A stretch of 64,000 nt of DNA from Rapana venosa. Taxonomy: Eukaryota > Mollusca > Gastropoda > Neogastropoda > Muricidae. The stretch is from assembly GCA_028751875.1 (NCBI GenBank), contig CM054140.1, positions 13,069,168 to 13,133,167 on the forward strand. Direction: 5' to 3'. This document shows positions 22,732 to 33,603 of this stretch, piece by piece. Made by a program: the position numbers and the translations under genes. Each line of letters begins with the position of its first letter. The first letter of the stretch is position 1. Under the pieces are notes generated by a model. It was not told where the DNA came from. It made no database searches and saw only the letters and a program-made list of their open reading frames with translations.

Positions 22732-24519
22732 AAGTATTTTTTTGCTGGTCTACAATTCCCCCTTTAGGGCCCCTAGGCAATTTAAAGGACACTGGGAAAT
22801 TTCCGGGGCAGTGCACTGTCCTCCTCCGGCCATGTCCCCCTTAAGCAACTCTCCTGACCTGGCTGAAACGGCATCAGCACATGAGGACTCTTGTCCACTC
22901 CCAACCCCCACAAAACCCCCCCCACACCCTCCCCCCAAAAAACCCCCCTCTCCCCCTTTCCCCCAGGCCCACCTCCCTTCTTTTCCCTTTTTGGTCAGTT
23001 TTTTGGGCCCGAAGAGTGGGCATGAAGTGGACTAAATGTGTGTTTGTTCGGTTTTTTTGTGTTTGGGGTTGTGTGGGGGGGGTGGTGGTGTTGGGTGGGG
23101 GGAGTTGGGTTGATTCTAGTGACGAAGGCGGGTGTCAATATTTTAAGGGGCTATCAAAAGTAGGGAAAAACAACGTGCCCCAGCCTGTACAAAACGGCCC
23201 CCCGTGCGCGCCCTTTCGCCGTAACACACCAAAAACCAGGCACCCCACACACACACCCCAAAATTATCCCACCTCTCTCACAAAAACATAACAAATCACA
23301 TTCTCTTCTCCCTCAAAACAAACACTCTCTCTCTCCCCTCTCTCTCTCGCTCTCTTCCCCTCTTCAACACACCAACAGACCCACAAAAAACACACACAAC
23401 ACCCCCACGCGCGCACGGGATGCAAAGCCCGCACGCACGCACAACAAACCCCAGGGCAGGGGGGAACCCAAAAGGGGGAAAAAAAAGAAAGGGGAAAAAA
23501 AAAAAGAGAGATTCGGGTTTAGAGGAGAGAGAGGGGGGGAGGGGTAGGGGGGGGACAGACCAAAAAAAGACAGACAGACCGGGACAGACAGAAAAGACAC
23601 AGACATACCAAAACAAAACAATCATTCGGGCAACAGAGACAAAAAGAGAGTTTTCAATCTTGCTTTCCCAAATAATACTTTACCTTCAACTTTTGGGTGA
23701 AGCTTTAAACCCGGGGAAAAAATCTGTTTAAAAAAAAAAAAACAGAATTAAAATTGGGGGGGTTTTTTTGGGGTTTTTTTTTCTTAAAAAAACTGGGTTT
23801 TGAAAGTCGGGGTTTGGGTGTAAATTTCCCCCCCAAAAAACATGTCGGATTGGGGTCCCGGGCCCCTCAAATGGACTTATGTCAATTGCTTAGGGTTTCC
23901 ATTTTCTTAATAAACTTAAAACATTGGGGAAAATCCGGATCCATTTATCATCATGTATTTTTTTTCGGTTTTTTTCAAGGGTAAAGGAATTAAAATACGC
24001 CTTTTTCCTTTTTTTCATCCAAATCCCCGGGGAAACAATTTTAACCCTCCTCCCCCATTTTTCATTATCTATCTATTCCCCCTCATCTATCTATCTATCT
24101 ATCTACTTTTCTATCTATCAAAACAAAAAAACGTCGAAACTATCATCTATCGATCTATCTATTTTTGTTTCTTTCTTTCTTCTCCTCTCTCCCCTCTAAA
24201 ACTCCAACCTTTTCCAAACCTCTCTCCCTTTTCTCTCTCTTTTCTCCTTTTTCTCTCCTCTCCATCTGTTTATGTCTTTTTCCCCATTTTTCTCTAAACC
24301 CCTCATATCCTTCTTCCCCTTTCCCCTTCCCCCCTTCCTTTTCCAAAAATTTTATTTACCCCCCCCCCTTTCACCCCCAAACCCCCCCCCCCCCCCCCCC
24401 CCCCCCCCACCCCTATCCCTCGGCAGCCTCTTAACCTATTTTCAGTTTTGTCATCGGGGGAAAAAGGACTTTCTTTTCCAAACCCCCCCTGTTTCGCTGA
24501 CCCCAAGGGGCCCAATTTC
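22700..24519. other. non-coding DNA with CT, CA, GA and CTAT tracts, copy 1
   Basis: This is the counterpart of 43430-45290. It holds C- and CA-rich patches (22900-22975, 23220-23410), GA/CAGA-rich (23460-23640), CTAT repeats (24066-24165), CT-rich (24170-24350) and poly-C (24380-24412). The stretch 23650-24060 is complex and matches 44430-44830 but codes for nothing I recognise. Confidence 0.65.
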
Positions 24520-24680
24520 CCATGCCAGAGCTCCCGTCCAGCGGAAAAAGAAAGCCATCGTGGGTTGGTCCCCGTCCCCCCCAGGCCATAGGGTGGACCG
24601 GGCATGAAGTGGACGTCCTGTTGGGGCGGGGGGCACAAACGACCACTTTTTTTGACAAGGCTGATCGATCAAAGGGGGGA
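24520..24680 (+). repeat. dispersed repeat E, copy 1
   Basis: CATGAAGTGGACGTCCTGTT and TGACAAGGCTGATCGATCAA match the cleaner unit at 45295-45460. It is followed by GA-rich DNA, as in the other E copies. Confidence 0.6.
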
Positions 24681-26344
24681 AAGAGGCTGTTAAAAAAGAG
24701 AAGATGGTGGTGGGGGAAAAGACTAAAAGAGAAAAGGGGAGAGAGAGGAGAGAGAAAGAGAGAAAAGAAAAGAGAGAGAGAGAGAGATTTACAAAAAAGA
24801 CAGACCCGAGGTAAGAGACAAAAAGCCTTGAACGTAAAAGCCGAACCCCGGGAAAAAAAAAAGAAAAAACAAAAACAAAAGAGAAAAGTAATGGGAAAAA
24901 GTTCAAGGTTTGTTTCATTCCCCGTTTTTTGCTTTATTTCCCCGGGGTTGTTTCCCTCGGATCTTTTCTGGCCTGAAATTTTTCCAAAAGGTGAGGTTTT
25001 GCGTATGCGAACCCTTTCAATCTATAATCTTTTAAAAAACTTATTTTCGTGTTAAAAAATTTTTTTATCCCAAATCGGACAAAAAAGACGAAAAAAAAAT
25101 TGGTTTTAAATTTTAATTGGGAAAATTTCAAATTTAAAAAAAAAAAAAAAATTTTTTTAACTCAGAGCCGAAAAAAATTCCCCCCGTCTTTGCCAGAGTT
25201 AAAAAAGTATAAAAAAACAAAAAAAAAACAAAAAAAAAACAAACTTAAATGTTTTTTCTGTGTGTAGTTGTTTTTTAGTTTTGGGTCCTTTCGCCCAAAC
25301 TTTTTTTCCCTTTGTTGTGGCTTTATTGTTTTAAATCCCTTTTTTTGAATCCTAATGTTGTCTTTTAAAAAACCCAAAAGCGTCTCCCTTCCCTTTTAAA
25401 ACCCTTTATCATCCCCGTCCCCCCCCCCCCCCCCCCCCCACCCCCTTGTCTAATAACACATTAAGTGAAAAGAAAGTAAAAAGGAAGCCATAAAATCAGC
25501 CATCATGCTGTACCAAATTTAGTCTTTTGCTGTCACCCTTTGTAAAAACCTGCTGTTTTTTCTTTCTTTTAAAAAATAATAACAATCATTATCCGGGTTT
25601 CCGCCCCTGACATTAAACCCTCAACTTTTTGATCCCAATATTTTTTCTTTGATCTTCCTTTTACCCCAAAAGCCATTTTTTTTCTCTGTGTGACAACCAA
25701 GATCAAGGAGGGCATTTATGGAACAGACCTTTTATTTCCCCTCTCCCTTTTCGAACATCAACCCCGTTAACAATTGAAGCCCCCCCCAAACGAGCCTGTA
25801 AACACGGGGTCCCTTACAAAGCCTTCGTGCCCTTTTTGTCTGTTACTTGGGTTTCTCCCGGGACCCCTCCCCCCCCAAAACAACTGTTTAAAGCCCCCGC
25901 TGAAGCACAAAATTTGGTATAGACCCCGCAGATGGTTTTCCCCCAAACCTGCCGACAGGAGGAAAGTCCAAACCCGTTTCCCTCACCTCATTTCCTACAT
26001 TCCCCACCCACCTACCTCACCTACCGACCTCAACCCCATCTCCCAGTCCCCTTGGACCGTGGGGGCACTAATGGGAAAATTCCCCCGCCCTACTCTCCTC
26101 GGGTTTTGGGTTTGGGGAAAGCACAAGGCCGGCCCCCCAAAAAGGGTTTTCCACCCCCAAAAGTTGACCCCCAAACTGCCCTTTGTGACCCTCCCCCCCC
26201 CTTCCCCAAACCCCTCAGGGTTTTTCTCTCAAAGGGTTCACTGGGCCCCATCCTGTAAAGAAAGGGGTGGTGGGCGTTTTGCGTTATCAGTGGGAAAGGA
26301 GAAAGGAAATCCTGAAAGGGCGAAATAGTGTGTTAAAAGGTTTA

Positions 26345-26740
26345 TAGTCATTTTTTTTTTATTCATTTTTTTTGGGTTTATGCTAATTTTTTTATATCGA
26401 GGGTAATGGAATAAGCACTTATTTTCTTTTTTTTTCAAACCAGTCCCCGTGTGTATCGGTTTTGTAAATTCTGGGCATCTCTTTCCCCCTCGGGAAAAAA
26501 AACCCCCGGGCCCCTTTTTACGAAAAGCGGGAAAAGGATTTAATGTTGCCAAGATTTTCTAAAAAGTGCGTTTTTGCAACACGGGGCCCTTTTATACCAA
26601 ACCCCAAAAAACTTTTGGGGGGATGGAGCTGCCCGATGTTAAAATCCAGGGGGAAAAAATCCCCCCCTTTACGGGGAAACGAACCCGGGGCGTCCCGATT
26701 TCGAGCGCGATTTCTAACCCCTAAGGCATCCCGTTTCCCG
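26345..26740 (-). mobile_element. SINE family A, copy 1 counterpart of the element at 47045-47397
   Basis: The reversed A blocks are in order: GGGTAATGGAATAAGCACTT, CCCCGTGTGTATCGG, a damaged V-domain block, CCAGGGGGAAAAAATC, GAAACGAACCCGGGGCG and the head remnant CTAAGGCATCCCG near 26721. Confidence 0.75.
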
Positions 26741-26944
26741 GGTTTTGATCCCTCAGGGGATGCAATCCAGAGGGAAGGGAAAAAAAAACTTTTATTGGTT
26801 TCTTTTTTTGTTTTGGGGCTTTTGGGGAAATGAGACCCGGGTTCTCTTTTTTCCCGGGGGTGAACCAAAACCTTTAAACCTCAAAGGGGCCCCTTACACC
26901 GACACAAAAAGGCATATTTAATTTAACAAGAATCTGCGTTGGAT

Positions 26945-27235
26945 AGTTTTAATATTTTATCTATTTTTTGCATTTTGGGGATAATTGTATAAAAACTCCC
27001 TGTGCCCAAATTTTTTCATCTATTCCCGTTGCAATGCGTTTTTTTTTAAATTTTGTAATCCGTTTCCCCACTGGGACAAAAGCCGAAAATTTTTTTTCCC
27101 AAAAGGGGGAAAAAGGCTTTAAAAAATAAAGCGCAAAGTTAAACCCCGCGTTTTTTTGCACAAACCCAAAAGCGGTTTTTTAAAAAAATCTCACCCCCCG
27201 AAGGACTTTTTTGGACAGAGTTTGGCCCCCAGCTT
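26945..27235 (-). mobile_element. SINE family A, 5'-truncated, copy 1 counterpart of 47608-47880
   Basis: TTTGGGGATAATTG, CTATTCCCGTTGCAATGCG and TTTTGTAATCCGTTTCCCCA, then a damaged V-domain region (CTCACCCCCCGAAGGAC), match a truncated A element. No tRNA-like head is present. Confidence 0.6.
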
Positions 27236-27779
27236 TTTTTTGGGCCCTATCTTGTAGGAAAAAAATCCCGGAGTTGTTTAAAAACTTTTGCCCCCAAAAA
27301 ACTTCCCCAAATATTCCAAAAAAAACTAACCCTTTTTTTTCCCGTTGTTTTTTCTTACAAAACAAAAACCCTGTTTTTAGGAGGGTTTTTATGGGTATTG
27401 CAGTAGAAACCCCCTGATATTCCCCAGGGGGGTTTGGCGTGGGGAAAAAAACCCCCTTGGCCCCTTTTCCCCCCTTGTTTATCCTAACCCTTTTTTTCCC
27501 TTTTTTTAAAAAAAGAAAAATTTTTCTCTTTCTTTTTTTGCCAAATTTTGGGTAATTCCAAAAATTTTTTTTTTTAAAAAAAAGGGCCCTAAAAATGCTT
27601 TAAAGGGGTTCAAAAAAGCTTTTTAAATTTCCATTTAAAAAAAATATTAAAAAATTTTTATTAAATTTATATCAAATTTTTTTACGCCCCCTAATAAAAA
27701 ACCTTCCCAAAAAATATGAGTATTAAAAAAAAGCGACACCCAAAAAACGGGGGGGAAATTTTTAAATTTTTCTGGGAAA

Positions 27780-27864
27780 AAGAACCCTCCCTTACTTTTC
27801 TCCCCCTCCCTCTCTCTCTCTCCCCGTTTTCCCCCCCCTTTTCCCCTTTTTTCTCTCTCCCTCC

Positions 27865-27895
<31 letters not shown>

Positions 27896-27915
27896 CCTCT
27901 CTCTCCTCCTGTTTC
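27780..27915. repeat. CT-rich microsatellite, copy 1
   Basis: TCTCTC and CCCTCT words; counterpart of 48348-48430. Confidence 0.85.
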
Positions 27916-28789
27916 TGACCCTGTCCCCTAAATGGAAAGTTTTGATATTCCCCTTTTTTTTTATGGCTAACTCATGATCCCTTTTTTGCTGACAAGAGCT
28001 TTTTTCCTGACAGAAAAAATAAAGCCCCCGTGATCTTTCCGGTCATCTCTTTTGGGTACAAAAAAGAACCAAGGGGCCCGAAGTGGGGGCACTTGTGAAG
28101 TGGTGGGGCAGTAAACGGCCATGACTTTCAAATGACAGGCGATCGATCAGGGGGGAGATGAGGGTGCTTAGAGGAAAAAAGAAAAGTGAGAAGAGTGGGG
28201 GGGTCGGTGGAAAGATATGAACAGGGACAAAAACCCCGACACAATCCCAAAAAAAGACAAAGGAAACCGTGTTAAAAATAAAAACAAAGAAATTTAGAGA
28301 TAATGTCCAGAAATTTTAAATAACAGACTCTTCCCCGGCCTTTCCCCTGTTTCGATTTTTTTTTTTTTGTGGGGTTTTAAAACAGCTCTTCTTTAATCAG
28401 GCATCAAACAAAAACAGAAATAATTTCCAATCAATCCCCGCTGGTTTTAAAAAAACACTATTTCGGAAAACAATGCTTCTTCCAAAAAGGGACTTTTTAA
28501 GATATCCAAACCCAAGCCAAAAAAAAGACCAGGTTTAAAGCCTCAGAAAAAAAAAAAAAATTTTTTTTAAAAAAAAATCTCAAAGTTAAAGCCTAAAAGC
28601 TTAAAAGAGTTAAACAACTGAAACGAAAGCCACCCTTCATATCCCAATTTAAAACAAAACAAGTGAGATTTTTACAGAAAAAAAGGGGCTGTCTTCAAGC
28701 GGGTGCCCCCAGAAACCCAATCCCCTTTTTGTTTCCTTTTATCCTTTTTTATTCCAAAAAGATTCTGTTTTTTGATAAATCACCCGGAG

Positions 28790-29330
28790 GAAAAGGGGGG
28801 GGGGGGGGGTGGCGGGGGTGGGGGGTGGGCAAAATTTTTGGGGGGGGTTTCCCCCCAATTTTGGGGGAAAGGGGGAAAAAGGGGGTTAAACCTTTTTGGG
28901 ATCTTTTTTGGGGGAAGGGGTTTTAAAGGGGGGGTTTGGGGGGTTGGGGGGGGGGGGTTTTTTGGGGGGGGGGGGGGGGGGGGAAAAAGGGGGGGGAAGG
29001 GTGGGGGGAAAAAGGCGTCTGCCCGGGGGGCGGGCCGAGGGGTTTTTGGGGGTTTTTGGGTTAATTTTTTAAATAAAAAGGGGGGTTGGGGGGGGGGGGG
29101 GGGGAAGGGGGGAAAAAAAAAAAAAAATTTTAAAAAAAAAAAATTTGTTTTTTTTAAGGGATATTTTAAAAAAAGGGGGGGAAAAGGGTAGGGGATTTTT
29201 TAAAAAATGGGGGTTTTTTGGGTTTGGGTTAGAGGGGTTTAAGTTTTAAAAGGGGAAAGGTTTTTGGGGGTTGTGGAAGTTAGGGGAAAAACCCGGAAAT
29301 AAAAATGAAAACCCAAAAAAAAACCCCCCC
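28790..29330. other. G-run-dominated corrupted sequence
   Basis: Repeated runs of 5-20 G with T and A runs between them. There is no counterpart in copy 2 (which goes from about 49270 to 49540 here), so this is most likely consensus collapse and not real DNA. Confidence 0.6.
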
Positions 29331-29569
29331 CCCCGCCCGATCAGCCTAAAAACCCCCCCCAAACACAAACAAAACACCCCCCAAACTTTCCCTTTGTTTC
29401 CCCAAATTTTCCGGACAGGCCTTCCCCCTTTTTTTAAAAAATTTTTTTAAGGGCCCCACCCAAGGACATTTCCAAAGGGGGAATTTTTTTACTTTTTAAA
29501 ATTTTCCAACCATTAAGGTAAGCCATTTATTGGGGGGGTTTTTAAAACCAAACCCGTTTAAAGGCGGTT

Positions 29570-29800
29570 TTTTTAATTTCATCCGTTCCCCCCCGGCCAA
29601 AAAAGGCCCTTTGGCGGGGAAAGGGTTTTAAACCGGGCCCAAAAGGGTTCCGGGGCCCGGCTCCTCGGGTTTAAAGTCTCAACCCCCAAGGGCTTTTTTT
29701 GGGGGGGTGGAGTTTGAATTTAAATTTTTTCTTTTTTTAAAAAATTTTTTCCCCCCAAGAGGAATTGGAAAAACCGGGTTTTTATCCCCGTTCCCGGGGC
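29570..29800 (-). mobile_element. probable degraded SINE family A fragment
   Basis: CATCCGTTCCCCCCCGGCC, GGCTCCTCGGGTTTAAAGTC, CCAAGGGCTTTTTTTGGGG and ACCGGGTTTTTATCCCCGTT fall in the order of a reversed A element but with heavy corruption. Confidence is limited. Confidence 0.45.
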
Positions 29801-30235
29801 TGTTTTTTTAAACCCCCTGCCCCCCCCCCAACCAAAAGGAAAACAATTGCCAAATTCCCTTTTGAAAAGGGCCCGTTTTTTGGAAAAAGTTTGTGGTTTT
29901 GGTTCCCCCCAAAAAATGGGCCTCCCGGTTTTTTATCTCTTAAGGCTTTTAAATTTTTTTCTCACAACCGTTTGGGGGAAAATCCCCTTTAAAAAGGGGG
30001 TTTTTAAAACCTTGTCCCAAAGGGAAAGGGAATTTTCCAAGGTTCCCTCCCCCTTTTCCTGAGGGGGTCCATAGCCAAAAAGAGGGTTGGGTGGGAAAAG
30101 TTAGTATATATGTTCAATCGGATTCGTGTTTTGGCCCAAAACAGTGCATATATAGTCTGCCTGGACGTGTCAAGAGAAAGATGACCTTGGTTTCAACTTA
30201 GTCCTCAACTTCTACACATTTACACACCTACACAC

Positions 30236-30340
30236 GCACGCGCGCACACACACTCACACGCGCGCGCATGCACGCACACGCACACACACACACACACACA
30301 CACAACACACACACACACACAAATACACACACACACACTT
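30236..30340. repeat. CA/CG dinucleotide microsatellite
   Basis: ACACGCACGCGCGC then (CA)n. A shorter, interrupted version lies at 49672-49750 in copy 2. Confidence 0.92.
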
Positions 30341-30619
30341 TCCGTTCTTTTTCCCAGGCTATACTTTTAAAAAAACTGGACAGAAGACTAGTCCATATTT
30401 CAAAACAATGAGGTTTTTTATGGTCCTCGGCTAGAGCTCCACAGTTTACCAACGGTAAGGTTTTTGCGTGTGCGACTGTTCTTGTCCACCATGAAGGTAG
30501 CTGCATTCTGACTTCGGGGAGGTTGCCTAAACACAGCATCGTTATACATGCGCTATAGAGTTTGTGTCACCAATACTTACATACACGAATGACATCCTCT
30601 TCTGAAAGGCTTTGGTGCG

Positions 30620-30703
30620 TGTGTAAGATGTTCCGCCAGCGTTCGCACACGGCTCCTCGTTTTACAGTCTCACCCGAAGGACATTCGGGGCAGTGGAGTT
30701 GGT
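30620..30703 (-). mobile_element. SINE family A internal fragment, next to A2
   Basis: GTAAGATGTTCCGCCAGCG, TTCGCACACGGCTCC and CTCACCCGAAGGACATTCGG are the V-domain part of a reversed A element. It lacks the tRNA head and the 3' tail. The same fragment is at 50038-50115 in copy 2. Confidence 0.7.
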
Positions 30704-30709
30704 GGATAT

Positions 30710-31069
30710 TTATTTATTCTTTTTTAAAATTTATTCTTTTATATCGAGGTTAATGGAATAAGCACTTATGTGATTTTTTACATCCAGTCTCCGTGTGTAT
30801 GCGGTTTTTTTAATTCTGTCATCCGTTCCCACCGGCACACAATGGCCTACTCTTACGAAAAGCGGGACAGGATTTAACCTGTGCGCAAGATGTTCTGCGT
30901 GCGCTCCCGCATGGGGCCTCGGTTTATAGTCTCATCCGAAGGACTTTTGGGGAGAGTGGAGTCTGCACTGATGTTAACTCCAGGGGAATATATCCCCTTG
31001 AACGGGAATCGAAACCGGGTCGTCAGATTGCGAGCGCAATGTTCTAACCACTAGGCTATCCCGTCCCCC
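30710..31069 (-). mobile_element. SINE family A, full-length copy A2
   Basis: This is the best-preserved A element. The B box is the reverse complement of 31004-31016 and the A box of about 31048-31058, with the head ending in CCCGTCCCC at about 31061-31068. The V domain lies at about 30909-30944 (CCTCGGTTTATAGTCTCATC on the plus strand). The tail is AT-rich with TTATTC units near 30710-30740. It sits between an older A fragment and the LINE remnant. The matching place in copy 2 (about 50113-50127) lacks it, so this looks like an insertion present in one version of the locus only. It is non-autonomous and has no ORF of its own. Confidence 0.88.
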
Positions 31070-31663
31070 AGTCCATAGAGGAACTGACATATTGCCAAAT
31101 TCTTTTGAGGCTGTTGTGATGGAAGAAAGTTTGTGTTTGGTCCCTACAATCATGGCTTCGGTTTTATCTGCGTTTAGCTGTATCTAATTTTTGTCTCACC
31201 CAGTTTTGAATATCTTGAAGGCAGTGTGACATACTTGTCAAGAGAGAAGGCAGATTTTCCAGGAGTGTCACTGCTTTGAATCTGAGAGTCATCAGCGTAG
31301 AAATGATGGTTGATCTGGTGAAGGGTTATTATATAGGACAGTGGAGCAGTGTAGAGAGTGAAAAGAACAGGGCTCAGAAGTGATCCCTGCAGGAGTGCAC
31401 ATTCCAGTTTGTCAGGTATTGATTGAGTCGTATTTACTGCAACTGTCTGGAATCGGTCTATAAGGTGTGAACTAAACCAGGTGAGGGTTGCATCTTTAAT
31501 ACCAAACGTTTCGTTGGAGACGGGAGAGAGAAAGATAGAGTGATCTGTAGTGTGGAATGCTGCAGATAAGTCGAGAAGAGTGAGAAGAGAGATTTTCCGT
31601 GAGTCAGAAGCGTGTTGAAGAATGTTGATCCTATGAGGCAGATGTTGCAGTTCGTGATAGTCA

Positions 31664-31666
<3 letters not shown>
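31070..31666 (-). pseudogene. non-LTR retrotransposon (CR1/L2-like) reverse transcriptase fragment
   Basis: Read on the minus strand, about 160 codons from 31666 down to 31174 encode an RT palm region. Motif A (LLTLLDLSAAF) lies near 31555-31587. A motif B-like QGSLLSPVLF lies near 31375-31405. The catalytic YADD box is the reverse complement of 31288-31299. Further towards 31070 the thumb region continues in a different frame (LNADKTEAMIVGT near 31128-31168), so there is at least one frameshift, with a stop at 31174-31176. The second conserved Asp of motif A is His. The endonuclease domain and 5' part are missing: upstream the frame runs straight into a CT microsatellite. These motifs and the overall wording fit the CR1/Jockey-type LINE group. 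It is a dead fragment. A second, more frameshifted copy lies at 50125-50720. Confidence 0.87.
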
Positions 31667-31751
<85 letters not shown>

Positions 31752-31928
31752 CCTCTTTCTTTCTTTCTGTCTGTATGTCTTTCTTTCTTTCTGTCTCCCT
31801 CCCCTCTCTCTCTCCCTCTCGGTCTGCTGGTCTGTTTGTCTCTCTGCCTCTCTGTCTCTCTGTCTCTACATCTCTGTCTGTCTGTCTCTGTCTGTCTATC
31901 TGTCTCAGTCTGTCTCTGTCTCTCTGTT

Positions 31929-31970
<42 letters not shown>

Positions 31971-31972
31971 GG
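31667..31972. repeat. (CT)n and CTGT-rich microsatellite block
   Basis: Pure CT at 31667-31747, then CTTT/CTGT mixtures and CT again to 31965. It abuts the 5' edge of the LINE fragment, so an apparent 379-residue ORF crosses it. That ORF is not a real protein. Confidence 0.95.
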
Positions 31973-32809
31973 TGATGTCCTGTTTGCATTCCTGTCATGT
32001 CTGGAAAATGGATTTGTATCCATCTTCTTGTTTGTCCTGGTTCCATGGTTTCCTTGACGATGACAGAAAGGTTTGCCCCGACAGAGGAATGAAAGGCCTG
32101 TGTGATGTGTTCCATCAATGGACGTGCTGCGCGGCAGTCAGTCCACTGGCCTCCGATTTGGGACCATGCCGATCGATCAGTGACAAAGGGCGCTCCAAAG
32201 GGCAAAGGGAAAAAAACTGAGAGGGGAGGCAGATACCTGCAGAGAGAAATACAGACAAGAAGAAATGTAGATACTATGGACAGAAAGAGAGCAGAGTTAC
32301 ACACAATGTTCATGTTGTATTCAATAGATATAAAAAATAAAAAAGATTGACATCATTTGTGTTTTGATAATGCTGTCCCGAACTAATCTCTTTCCTTCAT
32401 CTTGAGTCCACTCACTGTTTGTCTATACTTTAGTGTGATACAGTGGCAATCACACTGATAATTATGTTTGTAAGCGTTTCAATGTCAGTCTTCATTCATG
32501 ATCTTCATTGACCGAATAGGTCTTTCTATTCATTACTGCAAGAATCCAGATTAAAGGAATAGTTTCTTTTCTGTCTCATGTAGCAGATTCATTGCTTGTG
32601 TGATCAGCTGGTCAATGAATGCCAGAAAGCTTGCAACATGGTCAACAACTCTGTGTCACTCTATGGTCGTGAGCAGCCAGGTATTGTGACAAACTGATAT
32701 GTCCATCCAGTGGCATTCTTTTTTTTTTTTTTAGCTGTGATCCTGCACTCAACTTGCCTTAAACATGTTCAAGGAAAAATAACTCTCGATTCACTTTATA
32801 TCCCATCTG
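31973..32809. other. clean non-coding DNA, possible E-type repeat at 32100-32240
   Basis: The stretch CGATCGATCAGTGAC near 32168-32183, followed by purine-rich sequence, recalls dispersed repeat E (45295-45460, 48540-48720), but the match is short. The remainder, to a T run near 32720, has no coding or RNA signature I recognise. Confidence 0.45.
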
Positions 32810-32984
32810 AATAATAATAATAATAATGATAATAATAATAATAATTATTATTATTATGATAATGATGATGATGATGACGACGATAATAATAATGATAATA
32901 ATAATATGATGATGATGATGATGATGATGATACTAATAATAATAATAAGAAGAAGAATGATGATGATGGTGGTGATGATGATGA

Positions 32985-33032
<48 letters not shown>

Positions 33033-33048
33033 AATAATGATAATAATG

Positions 33049-33096
<48 letters not shown>

Positions 33097-33145
33097 TAAT
33101 AATAAAGTAATAATAATAATAATAATAATAATGATGATGATGATG
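32810..33145. repeat. compound TAA/TGA/TGG trinucleotide array
   Basis: Alternating blocks of ATAATA, GATGAT and AGAAGA units over some 330 bases. The Ile-, Ser- and Tyr-rich ORF on the minus strand is a translation of this array. Confidence 0.95.
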
Positions 33146-33603
33146 TATGGGAATTACATACCTCTAAATCTTGTAAAGCAAACAAACCAAACACCTTCAT
33201 CACTCGTTGTCTTCCTGGGTCGGATCGACGCCACAACGGTGACCAGAAGGTTTGTCCACCTTAAAAAAAAACCAACAACTGACCATCCCTCTCCATTCTA
33301 ACCCTTAACTCTCAACACCAGTCCCTAACCCTCACCACACATAGTAGAGGGTTAGTGTCACTTTGGGGGACATAAAGAGAAGGGAAATCACCCTTAACCC
33401 CCACCCCACCCACCCCCCTCCTGGGGTAGGAAGGTGTTAAGTTTGATGGTCGGGGGGAGTGGATGGACGACCCATCAGTGATGACAATCTCCAGGGAAAT
33501 GAAAGGGAAGTTGGTCTCTCCTGGCGTGAGGAGGGAAGGAAGCTGAAGCGTGCTTCCTTCTTGTCTGTGCGGGGCACAAACCTGAGCTATCTCTGCTGTA
33601 ACC
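33146..33603. other. non-coding contig end, no gene
   Basis: Mixed sequence with two or three scattered CTAACCCT words at 33296-33350 and a C-rich patch near 33398-33420. It stops at the N gap. Confidence 0.5.

Larger units (their letters stand above)
1860..30075. other. low-quality consensus block with inflated homopolymers
   Basis: Runs of 3-10 identical bases of all four kinds are far commoner here than before 1850 or after 30100. Where this block can be compared with the cleaner copy at 34104-49540, the differences are mostly homopolymer extension and replacement of mixed sequence by runs. An example is the tract around 13200-13390 against 34909-35100. This is what an unpolished or over-corrected long-read consensus looks like. 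Every ORF in the block should be distrusted. It contains degraded SINEs and microsatellites listed separately and no recognisable gene. Confidence 0.8.
12330..31975 (+). repeat. locus copy 1: collinear, mostly corrupted copy of 34104-50940
   Basis: Landmarks occur in the same order in both places. ATTGGGTTTAGCATTTC is at about 13259 and 34970. GGTACCCCCACGGGG is at about 14330 and 35874. ATCAACACAGAAAAGCG is at about 14917 and 36449. TTACTAATGAGCTAAG is at about 15488 and 37032. GTTAGTATAT...GTTCAATCGGATTCG is at about 30100 and 49541. The LINE fragment is at 31070 and 50125. Homology reaches the first bases of the contig after the N gap. Copy 1 is longer, partly through inflated homopolymers and partly through extra SINE-bearing segments (19620-19760, 21240-22555, 28800-30060). 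Confidence 0.85.

Noticed and set aside
1860..30075. Biological hypermutation of copy 1 (RIP- or deaminase-like)
   Set aside because: Changes are not one directional substitution type. They are homopolymer extensions of all four bases, which points to consensus error.
31174..32313. 379-codon open frame on the minus strand as a single protein
   Set aside because: Only the last third is reverse transcriptase. The middle is Arg/Glu-rich translation of a CT microsatellite and the first part matches nothing. The frame is an accident of stop-free repeat sequence.
33296..33350. Telomeric TAACCC repeat
   Set aside because: Only two or three separated CTAACCCT/TAACCCTT words, not a tandem array.
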